Assembly (NCBI RefSeq): GCF_004664715.2
Contig: NC_051079.1
Coordinates: 63,614,527 to 63,678,526, forward strand
Length of the DNA: 64,000 nucleotides
Source: Peromyscus leucopus
Lineage: Eukaryota; Chordata; Mammalia; Rodentia; Cricetidae
Direction of reading: 5' to 3'
Under the pieces are notes generated by a model. It was not told the DNA's origin. It did not search any database and saw nothing but the letters and a program-made list of their open reading frames with translations. Below, piece by piece: positions 21,813 to 33,929 of this stretch (position 1 is its first letter; each line of letters starts with the position of its first letter). Made by a program: the position numbers and the translations under genes.

Positions 21813-23235
21813 ACTCTCAGGTGACTTTGTAAGAATATGTATGTAATCCTTCATCCCACTAGAAAATAGAATACTGAAATCAGAAACTGTAGGCAATACC
21901 GTTCGAGTGTCCCTTACATAAGAAAGATGGCAGGCATGATGTGATCCGGGAGGCACAAAGTTAATAAGAGGCATCATCAACCTGGAGAGCTCGGTTATTG
22001 GCTGTGTGGTGTCCTTGTTGGGCTGGGTGTTAAGAGGCTTCAGGTGACTGACCAGCTGTACCAGCCAGCCCCTGGCTTTTACCCATCGGGTTCAGCCTAG
22101 TATGAGTAAACCTCCTCCGAGCCACAAGTGCTTAGCTGGGTAGGCTTCTAAGTACTGGCTGAATTGGAAGTAGACTCAGGGAAGCAGGAAGCAGAGCATG
22201 GCTTCAGCCTAGCCCAGTTCCTCTGCCTCTCCTAGAGGTTTCCTTGGGTCCAAAAGCCAGCCCCACATCATCCTTCCCCAGACTGTTAGCAGCGGTGGGG
22301 TGGTGACTTCCTAGATGCCCGGCTCTGCCTGCTTAGAGTGGAAGCCCATGTGCCCTCTGCTCCTGAGACCTGGTGACCCATGGTTTTGACTGTGGCTCTT
22401 TCCGCCTCTGCATCTCTGATTGTTGCCACATTTGGATCTTCCCCATCCTTCCCTACTCTAGAGCCCATCTGCTGCCTCAGAAACTCGGGGTCAGGAAAGG
22501 AGGAACAAGCATTCCAGAGGCCAAATGCTAGTCCTTTTCCTCTTGATCTGTGGAAGAGATGGCCACACGTGTTCAGAAACCCATGCTCATGAGACAGGGG
22601 GTGCTCATGGAATATTCTAGAAATGTGTTCAGGTAGTATTAGGAAGAGTCTTTGGAGTATACCAAGGCAGGCTGTTTTTCTTCTGGGCCGGTAACAGTAC
22701 TGGTGACCTCACGATAGTTTCCACTGACACACCATCTCCTGGGTGGGGGAGAGAATGGCTCCAGGAAGAGCCCCGAGCTTTTCCAGGTCCCAGAGGTGGG
22801 TGGTACTGGTGGGGGCCACATGCATGGTTGGCATAGCTCAGTCACCTTTTACCTGCTACCTGGATGGCCTTCACCACTGTCCCCTTGCACTCTGAGAAGT
22901 GACACGCTGTGTGCACATGTGATCCTGAAGCTGCACTGCATGTTGGGTAGGATCCAGTTCTGAGGAGACCAGTGAGGAGGGCACTTGAAAGCAGCCATCT
23001 CCCAGCAACACTTCAGCACCTCGGCTGGAGGAGCCCTGCCCTCTCAACCCTGCATGTGCCCTAGGCTCGTCTGCACTAGGAGGGATCCTAAAGTGCAGGG
23101 TTCAGAAAACATGGCTTTCCCTTCCACCTGGAAGGATGCTTTTGCTCTGAGAGGAAGAGTGATTGGCTGTCACACTGGACACCAAGTGGAGACAGAACTT
23201 TCTGGAAAATAGGAGGAATGAGTAACAGGACACCC
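21813..23235. other. Single-copy DNA, nothing assigned
   Basis: No recognisable repeat or gene. At 23011-23019 a TTCAGCACC half-site of the NRSF/REST element is present, but the second half is missing. Confidence 0.5.
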
Positions 23236-23239
23236 TGGG

Positions 23240-23366
23240 AAATGAGACACCCCCTTACCCCCACACTCCCTACCTCCCACCCCCATCCTACACCCCCCAC
23301 CCCCACAACCCTCACACCCCCCACACCCCCCACACCCCCCACCCACACCCACCACCCCACACCCTC
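23240..23366. repeat. C-rich CCCCCA/CACCC minisatellite
   Basis: About 125 bp built from C-runs of three to six separated by A, CA or ACA, with a loose 6-8 bp period. The minus strand carries many G-runs and has high G-quadruplex potential. Confidence 0.9.
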
Positions 23367-24825
23367 TGCCACCAGCCTGATGCCTACCTCAGCCATTCAA
23401 CCAGCCACAGGACCAGGCAGGGCTAGGGCCACGGCCAGGGGACCCCACAGTCATGGTCATAAACAGCATTCCCTGGAGACCTGGACTTGGACACAGAGAG
23501 CCTGCTGGGCTGCTTGAGTGACCAGTACTCCTCACCCCCCACCCAGCAGGGGAGACATGGAGATGGGCTGGCCCCGGAGACGCACGACGTTGCTGCATGT
23601 TACTTCTTTTCTTCGTATCCAAAGAAAAAAACGCTTTTCCTTTCCCAAACGTAAACTGCCCTTCGGTGCAGTAACACTGACTGTCCCTTGCTTGCTGGCG
23701 GGGATCGATGGGGTGTGGGGGGGTCTAAATAGCCTTTCCCCCCTCTCTCAGCAGCCCCAGGCCTCATCTGCTGGGACTCAGATTTACTCAGTCCAGGGAC
23801 ACACCTCTCCGAGGCCAGAAAAAAAAATGTGGTGTACATGACTAAGCAGAAAGCAGGGTGGGGCACCCTGACCAGGGATCGTAGATTACACCTTTGTTCC
23901 TTAAACAGGCTGCCCGCCCCTTGCCTCCTCTCCCACGCCCAGGCTCCATTGTTGGTCTAGCTCTGGGTTTAGCTATCCCTTTTGGGGGACCATTTTAAGA
24001 TTCTAGGCCAAAGTCATTGAGACTCTAAGGAGCCATCATCACCCAAAGCACGGATAGAAGGAGGACTCGGTGGCCTGAGAGGGCCATGCCCAGCCCCTCT
24101 CCACCACACACCACTCTCAGTGATTCAGAAGGAACCAAACCAGCCTCATGCCACGTGGGCTATGTGGGATGGCTTAGACCCCGGCGGTCCCTCTACAGCC
24201 ACTTGGGGGCTTATCCGAGGCCCCCATGTATGGAAATTTTGAGGTGAAGCCCAGAGGGCAACCAATCAGCCTCTTTCTCTTCACTTCTCACCCAGCTTCC
24301 CAGAGTTAATATGGTGAACAGAGATGCCAGGGCTTTCAAACCGCCATCCACTGGGCTCGTGAGCTCCCAGTAGTGACCCTCTTGGTGCGTTTGTTCCGTG
24401 GGTTTTGGCAAATATGAACATATAGAAAAGGTCTTGCTGTCCCTGAAACCCTCTGTACCCGCTGTGTCCCTCCCTCCCTGCCCCAGTCCCTAGTCACCAT
24501 GACCTTTGGGTTTGCTCCCTTTCCCAGAATGCAGCGCAGTTGCCTTCTGGTTAGGAGGCTCCTTTATGCCTCTCAGCTGCTTCCTTGTCTCCTCACAGCT
24601 GATAGCTCATTTCTCACCAGCAGATATGAGTCTGCTGTCTGGACTGGCTACATATCTACCCATCTGCTTCCTGAAGAATGTGTGGGCGTCTTCAGTATAA
24701 AGAAACATTGGCATGCAGGTCTTTATGCCGGTGCACATTTCCAGCTCATGTGGTGGGGGCCTGAGACCTTGGCTGCTGATCTCGCCTATGCGGGAACTAT
24801 GGGAGTGGCTACTGAAAGTCTAATG
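23367..24825. other. Single-copy DNA, nothing assigned
   Basis: No repeat or gene recognised. Confidence 0.5.
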
Positions 24826-24880
24826 CACCGAGAGGTTAAGTAACTTACCCAAGGTCACACAGATGGCTAGTCTAAACCGT
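24826..24880 (+). repeat. MIR fragment
   Basis: 'gaggttaagtaacttaccca' followed by 'aggtcacacagatggc' is the MIR core. Confidence 0.8.
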
Positions 24881-26620
24881 AAGATGTCACAGCTTCTGGA
24901 GCTGCACACCCTGCTACAGGGACAGTTGTCTGAGAGAACTTCTGTGGCCTCTGGCACTCCACACTTGTTCCTAAATGGTGTGTGCCTGTATTATGCACCT
25001 TCCAACACCAAAGGCACGCTTGTCCCTGCTGATCGACTGCTAATGCTTGTCACAGGAGGGGAAAATCAGCAGAACATGGCTTGAATTTGAACTCACCACC
25101 CAAGTCTGTGGTGGTGAGCTTGTGAATGGAGCTCTGGTCTGGTCTTCAGTGTGACTTGGAGCATTTGTCCTCTCTGTGCTGAGGGGCTTTTAGGAGCTGA
25201 GTGGGGGGATTTGCCAGACTCCTCTGAGCATGGATATCTCTCCTCTGGAAAAAAACAAATCCAACAGCAACTCCAAAAACAATACCAATTTTGTGTTGCA
25301 TGCCAATTGTCTGTGTTCTGCCATTTCCTTAAGGATGCAGAAATTTGCACTGGCTGACCCCCCCAGACTCCACACAGTCTTCCCAGGACAGGGGTCTTCA
25401 GGACAGGCTAAAGGGTGGGGGCCCAGGCTGTGTCTTCAGGGGGCTCTGCACCATGCCCAGCCCTGGAAAAGCACATCTTGTTTCTTTTGGAAAGGGCCAA
25501 TGAGTCAAAGGTCATGGCACGAAGCTGGGCCAGCACTCATTATCTGGAAGGTTCTAAGCAAGGCTTAGGACTCCGCTCCCTTCTTGTCTGGAAGCTTTCT
25601 GAGAGGTGTGGCTAGAACCTGCCTTCTTGTGGCTGCATCCCTAACTCACCTGCATGGAAGGTGCGCGGGACCAGACTAAACCACAGAGCATCATCCAAAT
25701 GTTAGCTAAGGGAAATTGTTCACATCAGCGTTAACGCCACGATTCATCTCGTTTTAATTTACAGTTCATCTTACTGCCACTGAAAGCCACGAGTGTTCCA
25801 GAAGTAGCAACCTGTGTGTTTGCGACAGACACAGGCTTCCCATCCTTCCCTTGTCTGTCTGCGCCAAGACAGAGGGAAGCGATTACAATGAGCAGGAAAC
25901 AGCCATGAGAGAAAACCACGGTCATCAGCCCCGTCTATCTCTCCCTGGGTTGGCAGACTGGAGCCAGAGCTCTCTGCTCTGTGGACAGCACTTCCACTGA
26001 GTCTGGCCTGTCTGGGAGAGGCTGAGCATCAGTTCTGCCGCAGCCAGCCTTGACAGACAGGGCCACTGGTCACAGAGCCAAGGGCTGGAGGGCTGGAGCC
26101 TAGACGATGCCCTTTGGCCTGTTTCCAGCCATTCCTGGAGATTCAGGAAAACAAGTCATTAGTCTGGACGACTTTAATGATCAAATGAGAGCCAGGAGAA
26201 GCGAGGTCATAAGTTTGAAAGCACCAGGGTCAGTGTCCGGGAAGACAGTGAAATGACTGCAAACCTTGTCTTGTCCGAAGGGGGACATTGGCTGGCACCT
26301 TGTCCCCAGATAGTGGTGTCTAGCACTAGGGCAATGGTGGGGTAGAATGTGTAGCTTGGAAGGTTACTAGCCACCTTCCTCATTCTCATCTCCAGCCATA
26401 ATTTTATTATCTGTTTGAGTTGGAAGCATCTTCTAGATCCTGCCCCATTAATCGACAGGGAGACAGAGAAAGCTTGTCCAGAGCAGTGGTCGGTTTCCTC
26501 CCATCTCTCCTTAGAATCCCCTCCTCCTCCTTCTTCCTTCTTTTTTTTTTTTTTTCCTCTAACACTCTGTTTTAAGGCTTGTAGCACATTCCAAGAAAAA
26601 AAAAATCTAGGACACTGAAA
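24881..26620. other. Single-copy DNA, nothing assigned
   Basis: Mostly unique DNA. A relatively AT-rich part near 25680-25810 ('ttcacatcagcgttaacgcc') has no repeat match and may be conserved. A pyrimidine-rich run lies at 26518-26556. Confidence 0.5.
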
Positions 26621-26624
26621 AAAA

Positions 26625-26725
26625 TTACCTATGCTGTTTATTCATTCTTGCCTGGAGAAGCCATTCACTGTAATGACCCTTCCAAATTAATCAGACCTGT
26701 AAATACTCAACTGCGGGCTGCCTGT
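26625..26725. other. Candidate conserved element
   Basis: 'atgctgtttattcattcttg' followed by 'cttccaaattaatcagacct' and 'gtaaatactcaact' forms a compact AT-rich patch that matches no repeat I know and includes a forkhead-type GTAAATA. Conservation is inferred, not tested. Confidence 0.3.
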
Positions 26726-27118
26726 GGAGAGGCACCTTCCAGCCACTGGCGGCAGCTGCTGGCGGCTTCTACCTGGAGTCCTGAGTTTCAGGGCTGCCCA
26801 GCACAGCCTGCAGACCTGCTTCATGCCAGGCATCCCCTCCAAAGGAGGCAGAGGAGCCCAGGAGCTCTTGGAACCGGACGTGTGGTCCTGAGGCAGGCGC
26901 AGGTCCTTGTCCTTCATCCAGGGCTTCACTGGGAGGGGCACCACTCAGACTAGAATGCAGAGCAAGACTAATGGAGTCAGTGCAGGCTGCAGCAAAGAGC
27001 AACACCGGAGGGGTCTGCAGTCTGGAAGACTCCTGAGGGACGTGGGATTTGATGTGAGCCCAGAAGAGTGGGCCGAGGCACAGAGGGCAGGCAAAGGGGA
27101 AATGCACTGGAACCCTGT
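26726..27118. other. Single-copy DNA, nothing assigned
   Basis: GC-richer, with several overlapping frames. 'gatttgatgtgagcccagaa' near 27045 resembles an old mammalian dispersed repeat that I cannot name. Confidence 0.4.
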
Positions 27119-27126
27119 CTTTAGGG

Positions 27127-27352
27127 AAGTGGTTCTCAACCTTCTTAATGCTGCAACCCTTTAATACAGTTCCTCATGTTGTGGTGACCCCCCAACCATA
27201 AAATTATTTTCATTGTTACTTCATAACTGTATTTTTGCTACCATTATGAATCATAATGTAAATGTCCATGTATTCCAACGGTCTTAGGTGACCCCTGTGA
27301 AAAGGTCATTCCACTCCCAAAAGGGTCACGACCCACAGGTTGAGAACCACTC
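27127..27352 (+). mobile_element. URR1 hAT-type non-autonomous DNA transposon
   Basis: Terminal inverted repeats AGTGGTTCTCAACC (27128) and GGTTGAGAACCACT (27338-27351) enclose a body matching rodent URR1, with 'aatgctgcaaccctttaata', 'gttcctcatgttgtggtgac' and 'aaagggtcacgacccacagg'. The flanking octamers ctttaggg and cctcagag agree at five of eight positions, as expected for an aged 8-bp hAT duplication. It encodes no transposase and depended on one in trans. Confidence 0.95.
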
Positions 27353-27600
27353 CCTCAGAGGGACACAGATGCCGTATGCAGATGCGCAGAAGGACTCTGC
27401 CTCTCAGCATGTCGGCGGCCCTGTGTGCAGCCTCATGGCACAGGCCCATGCCTGTCAGCTGCCCTGAGCAGTGTGGCCACCACTACCCTGTTCAAGCTTG
27501 AGAGTGACTTGGGCCACTCTGATTTCCAAGATGAAGATTGACTCAAACGCTGAAGAACCTCATGAGCTTTGCACCAGTGTTGCAGATGGATTTTCCAAAA
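27353..27600. other. Short single-copy interval
   Basis: No feature recognised between URR1 and the L1 fragment. Confidence 0.5.
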
Positions 27601-27610
27601 TTGAAACAAA

Positions 27611-27651
<41 letters not shown>
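27611..27651. repeat. (GT)n microsatellite
   Basis: About 20 uninterrupted GT units. Confidence 0.97.
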
Positions 27652-27652
<1 letters not shown>

Positions 27653-27772
27653 TATTTACCATTTTAGCCACTTTTGAGTGTGCAGTTCAATGGCATTAAG
27701 TGTGTCACATTGCTGTGTACTCATCCCCATCAGAGCTCTCTCCTCTTCCTTACCTGGGACTCTGTGCTCATA

Positions 27773-27850
27773 ACCCCCCCACCCCCCCACCCCCCCCACC
27801 CCGCCAGCTCGGCCACTCCTGCCAACCCCCCTCTGCTCCCCTCCCCCCCA
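27773..27850. repeat. C-rich tract
   Basis: Long C-runs split by A, at the position where old antisense L1s normally have a modest C-rich stretch. It seems to have expanded in this lineage. Confidence 0.85.
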
Positions 27851-28254
27851 CCATACTTTTTGTCTCAACAAATGGACTTGTCAAGTAAAGGGAATTATAC
27901 AGAAATGGTCTTTCTGTGACTGGCCTCGAGGTTTTTGCACAGTATAGATGTATCAGAATTCCTTTCTTTTTGAGGGGTGAATGATATTCTCCATATGACT
28001 ATACCTTCCACATTTTATTATTCACTCAGTGAATGTGACTTGGGTTGCCTCTATCTTTGGCTATTGGGAATGAGTCTGTTTCGAACGTGGCGCACAAATC
28101 TGAGTGCCTTGTCCCTTCAGGCATTCAAACGATCAACCTGAGCCATGGCTGTGACTCCAAAGGGCCTTCTCTTCTCATCCTGAGACACATCAGTTATGTG
28201 GCATTTGTCTCCTTCTCTGCGTTACCAAGTTCTTCCTTTACCTTCTGAAATGTA

Positions 28255-28368
28255 TTTAAGTGTGACATGGTCTAGTCCCAGCACCTCAGAGGCAGGGGCA
28301 GGAAGTGTACCCAGGAGTTTGAGACCAGCCTGACCTGCATAGTGAGTTCCAGGCTAAACAGGGCGTTT

Positions 28369-28400
<32 letters not shown>

Positions 28401-28417
28401 AGAGAGAGAGAGAGAGA
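28255..28417 (+). repeat. B1/B4-type SINE with 30-bp poly-A and (GA)n
   Basis: 'agtcccagcacctcagaggc' and 'gtttgagaccagcctgacct' give a diverged B1-like body. A 30-A tail (28370-28399) then passes into a short GA repeat. Confidence 0.8.
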
Positions 28418-28559
28418 AGGTATTTAGCCATGTTTGAAAAATCCAAGAAAATTCACTTTCAAGCTTCTTTTCCTCTGAAATCTTCCCTCCCCTGTTCCCC
28501 CCCCCAAAATTGAGGTACAAGTCAGCAGAACCAGAGGGCACCCTGTCTTGAGGCATCCC

Positions 28560-28905
28560 TACCTCCTCGCATTAATGGCCCAAACTTACATTACAGCGCA
28601 TTACAGCAGTGACATGCTCGGGCACAAGGCAGGAGAATTCACAGTTCAGGTTAGCGTTGTCATTAACTCAAGTCTTTGGTGTCAACTCCCTCCCGCAGCG
28701 GCGCGTCCCTGCGTGGCCTCGCAGTCAACCTCCCCGATGCATTTTCTGGCCTTTGTTGGTTTGTGTCAGCTCTTGAACATTATTTAAATGTAGTTTGGGG
28801 TCCATGAATGCAATTACCATTGTGTTATTATTCAGAGGCAGATTGTTAAGATGCAGGCAGCTGTACAAGGCGATGCCCTGTGCTGTGAGGTCCAATTTAG
28901 GAGGG
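28560..28905. other. Candidate conserved non-coding block
   Basis: About 350 bp of unique DNA with a calm, low-repeat texture: 'agctcttgaacattatttaa', 'tccatgaatgcaattaccat' and 'gcagattgttaagatgcagg'. It contains AT-rich homeodomain-type cores and abuts the CpG-richer patch with an X-box. Frames are short. I infer conservation from character only. Confidence 0.4.
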
Positions 28906-29345
28906 CCTTCTGAGCCCGTGCGCACCGTTGCTAGGCAACCCCATGCTACAGAAGTGGAGGCCTCGCTGGCTCCGGAGTGGGAAGAAGCCCAGTGCCTTCA
29001 GGGAATTGGAGGCAGTGGTCAATCGGAGACTGGCAGGGCGCCGGGAGCGGGAGGCGGCGGCGTGGGCAGAGCCTACAGGCCTGCAAGAGTGGGGGCGCCC
29101 ACCCAACAGAACATGGTGTTCCCAGGGAGGGGAGGGGAGTGCTGCAGGAAGGAACGTGTGGAGAAGGTGTGGAGCCCGAGGCCAGCCAGGAAAGCTTGAA
29201 GGATACCCAGAGCAGATGCTAATGCGCTTCTCCCTGCCTGTCCCTCTCTTTGCAGGAAATGAGCAGGTTTGCAGGAAAACCGGTGGCCTGAGATTGAAGC
29301 CTAAGGAGTCGGTGCCTGTGAGTATGAATTTTGCTTGCTGAGTTT
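28906..29345. promoter_or_regulatory. Small CpG-richer patch, candidate promoter or enhancer
   Basis: GC-rich DNA with clustered CpGs ('gggcgccgggagcgggaggc' near 29040) in otherwise CpG-poor DNA. It begins with an RFX X-box at 28927. A 193-codon minus-strand frame and a 134-codon plus-strand frame overlap here, as is normal in GC-rich DNA, and match nothing known. No TATA box is obvious. Confidence 0.4.
28927..28939. promoter_or_regulatory. RFX X-box (GTTGCTAGGCAAC)
   Basis: An imperfect palindrome with two half-sites, GTTGC and GGCAAC, in the spacing bound by RFX winged-helix factors, which control ciliary and other genes. The match is essentially canonical. Whether it is bound is unknown. 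Confidence 0.65.
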
Positions 29346-30599
29346 TGTGCTTTTGACAATGTTTCTGGGAATTGGGCAGTTTCCCTGCTAAGGGCAGGAA
29401 CTGTGCGACCTGGGTGGAATTGACTTTGGATTCTTCTGGAAGGTCCCTCTCACTGGGCAGGGCTGGTCCCAAGCACATAAGGCATCAAGTTGAAAGAGGA
29501 TGCCCTGAACCCTGCTCTGCCCTCTAAGTAGAGAACACCCCTGGGGGGCTCCCCAGACAGAACTCCGTGGCTGTGGATCTGTGAGTGGGCAGTGCGAGAC
29601 TACCCCGCCACGCCGAGAGGCTGGGTCTGCCCTGTTCTAAGTTTGCTGTTAGGGTGTCCCTGTTGGAACAATTCTTTCACACACCGCAGAACAGTGTGCT
29701 CAGCCCAGAGCAGTGAGTCAAACTAATCCTGTCATCCGTGTGGGAAGAGATGCGGGAGACAAAGAACCTTCTAGAAGGGCACATGGACCTGCTCTGGCTC
29801 CCATGGCACAGAAAGAGACTCCAGTGATGGGGAGTGGTCAGGGAGAACCCTCTGGGGAACGACAGACTTAATCTGGGCTGTAGGGGAAGGAGGGAGAGAG
29901 GGAGGGAGGGAGGGAGGCAGAGCAGAGGCCTCACCAGGGAACACACTGAGGCCTTTGTGAAGGTCAGCACAGGAGAGGGGTCTGATGGGTGGAGGAGAGG
30001 GGTCTGATGGGTGGAGGAGAGGTTGCTGAGGCTGGACAAGGTGCTGAGGGCCCAGAACGGCTCCGTGAAGGGTCTAGATTTGAAGAACCAGGGTGCAGCA
30101 AAGTATCCCTCTCCTGTGTAAATAAAAGTCAATTTCGCCCAGTTTGTCTGCTCTTCATTATGTGCAGATAACTGTGTGGATTTTTTTTTTTTAACCAAAC
30201 TTGAGACTGACCTTGAGATCAGCACATATTAACACCGGATAGATACAGGAAACCTGTGTTTGAGATCTCCCCTAGGCCTCAGAACGTGTCTCTCAAATAC
30301 ACACAGAGCCATCGGTAGACAGCTGCAACTAAGGGACGCTACCACCCATGAAGCCCGCACTAGGGACACACTAGGCTTTAAGTGGACTGTCACCAAGATC
30401 GCAATTGTCCTCCTGGAGAGCCACTGGTGCCCAGGCTGAGGGACAACTGAAATCTCTGTCTCTAACAAATGCAAGCTAGCAGGAGGGGCTGGCTATTTCA
30501 AAGTACCAGTGCCAATAAAAGTAGTATTTACAGAGCATTAGCTGTTTACACACACTTCGCAGTCTTGCCTCTCAAGAGCGTCACAGAGATTCCAGGTGT
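29346..30599. other. Single-copy DNA with a 22-bp tandem duplication
   Basis: No gene recognised. 'aggagaggggtctgatgggt' plus gg occurs twice in tandem with a partial third copy at 29971-30022. A purine-rich GGGA stretch lies at 29882-29920. A 182-codon minus-strand frame (29677-30225) has no domain and reads the complement of these low-complexity parts. Confidence 0.5.
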
Positions 30600-30680
30600 T
30601 CCTGTTGTAAAACTAGAAAAACTGAGGCTGAGATTGGCTAAAAATCTGCGCAGGTTCACTGGGCTGATATGCGGCGCTTC
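30600..30680 (+). repeat. MIR fragment
   Basis: 'gtaaaactagaaaaactgag' followed by 'gctgagattggctaaaaatc' is a diverged MIR core. Confidence 0.65.
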
Positions 30681-31365
30681 TGAAACATTCACCCCAACTT
30701 TCTGCTGCAGGACACTGGATCTCTCTGCTTAAGAAGCAGGTCCAGCTGGGGCTGCCCATACCCCCATTGGAGAAACAAAGTAACGATGATCGCATGGTCC
30801 CCAGGTCCTATTGTCTGGATTCTCTTCTTTCTAAGGCCAGTGTATTGTGTCTCTGGCTTCCAAAGGCAATCCATCAGCCCAGTGGTCTCTGATAGGAAGG
30901 ACAGTGGTTATTCTGCTGTCCCCAAAGCAGAAGGCCATGTGCACATCTAACACCAGGGACCAGTCTATGAACATGAGAGGGCTCCATGGGCAGCTATTGG
31001 TGAACGACCTGTTAGAGTTTCCTGGGAGTGGAGCCTGAGATGGTATGAGGCCCATGTGACACGTTAATGGAGAACACTTGCCAGGGAGACAGGGCAGCAA
31101 GGGTGAGAGCCAGGTCCCATCAAGGATATGTGCTAGGGTGAGTCTCCTCGGTTCCATAGACAGCACTGTGGTGACGCATGGGTTGGAGACAAGGCTCGGG
31201 ATATATATGCCCCATTACTCCTCAGCCATTTACAGAGTGTGACCACTTCCGTGACGTCACCCGAGTAAAGAGCCAGGAGTCCAGCCACTGTCCCAGGCAA
31301 AAGCCTCATGCTATACACTCAGCAGCTGGGTAGGCATGTGCTGGTAGGTAAAGAGGACCTGGGCC
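30681..31365. other. Single-copy DNA, nothing assigned
   Basis: No repeat or gene recognised. Confidence 0.5.
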
Positions 31366-33552
31366 TGGCGCCCGTGGCATTTACTTCCATGCCTAATTAG
31401 CATCTCTGTTGTAAAGACAGCCACGTGTCACAGACACTTGACCTGGCAGTCATCTTGACTACCACTCCCTTTGTGTTTTAGAAGCATGCGCTGGAGATGA
31501 TGTGAGATAGTGATACTGAAGAAGCGGCCTCTAATAGTGATGTCTATCTGTACTGAAAATGTGTGTTTTTATTAACTGAAGTCTTATTCTTGATGGGTGA
31601 TAGTCTCGTGGTTCTTAATTGGAAAGTACTAGAAGGTCTCCAGTGCACAGCCTCTTCCCCATCCCTAGCCCCCGGCCTCTATTCTTCTAGAGACACCCAA
31701 TGTTACTATAGCTGTGTGTTGCTTTTCACATCGACAACTGCATGATTTAGATGCCTGAGTCTGGTTTCTATAGCGCCATACCACCTTCTTGTGACTTGGG
31801 CTTAGCCGTTGGAGCTATTTCAGAAGGGCCAAACGGAAATGACCCTTTTCTTTGGAGAGGAAACTGCTCTCTCTGGGGGTATGGCTCAAATGCATACATG
31901 CTTTGTAGATGTTCCAAACTCCTTAGAACTTTTTCTGTGATAAGTGACATGACAAGCGGTAAGTGTTATGACAGCCACTCTCTAATTGTAATAACTGGAT
32001 AAAGCAAATCACACAGTTTGAGGATGTTGTACTAAAGCTCTTGGAATTCCCAAGCCTTTAAAATAACGTATTATTTCTCTAAACTCATCATTTCGTGCAA
32101 ATCATTGAGGCTTTGCTGCACATGTTACCTGCTGTCGTTTGTATCTTGTTTAATGGCTTCCTGATGGTTCCAGAGTGCACAGGGATGAACCGCATTGTCA
32201 ACACCTTGTGACTTCCTTGGGTGAGGTGATTTGAGCTTAGTTTGGAGGCACAGTTGGTCAGGGATGGGGTGGGCTCCTTCACTTCCCTGTGGTAGGAAGC
32301 TCTAACATGGTATTGAGGCCATCTGTCAGCAAAATGGCCCAGATCTCCACCATGTGATGGGCTGATATGAAACACCTGTACAGCCCTGTCACAGCTGGAC
32401 TGGTTTGTGTCTCCTTATTCCTACACCACTGGATCCCAGGCCCTTTGCTCACACTACACACCTGTCTTCTGAATTAGGTCTGATGGGTTTAGGCTAATGC
32501 TTATGAATACCCATAGAGCAGTCATTTGTGTTCTTCTTGATCCAGTCTGTGTGTTTCTCCCTTGCAGTCAATCTCCCTGCTCTCAGTTCACTCCCCCACC
32601 CCCAGGATATTCTCTAAATTACAAGAAATCTTCTAACTTGAGCATGGCCTGTTCTAGCCCCAAGAGGGATTTTGGTGGCACCCCCTTGAAGACTTGGGGG
32701 GGAAAAATCTCATTTCCGTCCAAGAAATTGAATCATTATCTAGATTGAAATAATATCTTTCCTCAACCTGCAACAAGATAAAGGATCAAATTGGTGGAGT
32801 TTCCTTATCACTGCAGTTTGCAGGACACAGAATAATGGCCTGTCACTGCCTCTGGCGGGTGGGTTCTGTAATACAGAGCCCATGGTGGCTCCCGATCTGC
32901 TTTGCATGGCTCCGTGTCCGTGGCGATGTAACACAGTGAGGTTAATGACAAGTGTCATTATATGAAAAGGAGTAGTGTGGGGCCTAGAAGAGCCCAAGCA
33001 ATGTTCTACCCTATGGTAGCTGTACCCCCGCAAACAGCACTCGTGTATGGGGGAGCCAGCAAAAAAAGTGGACATTCTTATTCTTCCCGAGTGTGGGTAT
33101 GCCAAATCCCTAGGCTAAGCTTTGAGAGCTGCAGTTTGGAGTGAAGAGGTGACAACTTGAGAAGGTGGACTAGACCTAGCTTACACCGGTAGACAGACCA
33201 GCTCTGGACCGGACAGACCACCGACGGACATCCTGGGGAGAGAGCCGAAAGATAGTCAGGCTTCCGGTCTCGTTCACCGCTGTTATGGGCCAGCTCTGAT
33301 CTCTTGCACTTCAGGCTCTTCCTTTTTCAGAGGAGGGTGGCACCAAGCAGGGCATCAGGAGAAAGAGGCGAAGTGATGTTTGCACTTAGTTCATGCCCCT
33401 GGCTGTTCCCCTCCCCCCTTCCTGCTCTACTAGCTGGAAGAGGCTTTGCCAGTCCCAGGGCTAGTCCTGCAGGTGTCAAGATGTGGATGCAAGCAAGGAC
33501 ACTTCTCACACTGCTCAGCCCCATGCACTCCTACATCCAAAAATAAGTTCCT
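31366..33552. other. Single-copy, repeat-poor DNA
   Basis: More than 2 kb without a recognisable transposon. The part 31370-32110, with 'catgcctaattagcatctct', has the look of conserved non-coding DNA. Short frames on both strands show no domain. Confidence 0.45.
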
Positions 33553-33720
33553 AGTCAGGTGGTGGTGCATACACCTTTAATCTCAGCACTCAGGAGGCAG
33601 AAGCAGGTGGATCTCTGTGAGTTCAAGGCCAGCCTGGTCTACAAAGTGGGTTCCAGGACAGCCAGGGCTACACAGAGAAACCTTGTCTCAACCGCCCCCC
33701 CCCCAAAAAAAAATAACAAA
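33553..33720 (+). repeat. B1 SINE, mouse-like type
   Basis: A full B1: 'ggtggtggtgcatacacctt', 'tctgtgagttcaaggccagc', then 'ccagggctacacagagaaac'. This core differs from the cricetid-type copies at 2225, 10254 and 18221, so at least two B1 lineages are present. A C-run and A-tail end it. Confidence 0.95.
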
Positions 33721-33929
33721 GAAAGAGGAAAAGTTTCCTTAGCATCAGTGAATAAGACCAGACTTTCTTGTCCACTTAGCCCCATGGCCTGGCCTCCCCA
33801 CCCTCCCTATAACAATATAGAAGTGACTAAAGAACACCAATGTCTGACTGTGGAGGGCTTCCTATGCACCAGCACTGCTCTAATGGGTTTGCAGACTTGA
33901 TCCACGCAACCGTGTACTTTTAGAAGTGT

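Larger units (their letters stand above)
27601..28085 (-). repeat. L1M 3' UTR fragment, antisense
   Basis: 'gtgtgcagttcaatggcatt', 'ggtctttctgtgactggcct' and 'attctccatatgactatacc' are reverse-complement L1 3' UTR. A GT tract and a C-rich tract have expanded inside it. Confidence 0.85.

Noticed and set aside
23011..23019. NRSF/REST half-site TTCAGCACC
   Set aside because: The right half of the motif is absent, and a 9-mer alone is expected by chance.
28897..29478. 193-codon minus-strand frame
   Set aside because: Overlaps plus-strand frames in CpG-richer DNA, no known domain, and it reads through the X-box.
29677..30225. 182-codon minus-strand frame
   Set aside because: Serine/leucine/proline-rich because it reads the complement of purine-rich simple sequence; no domain.
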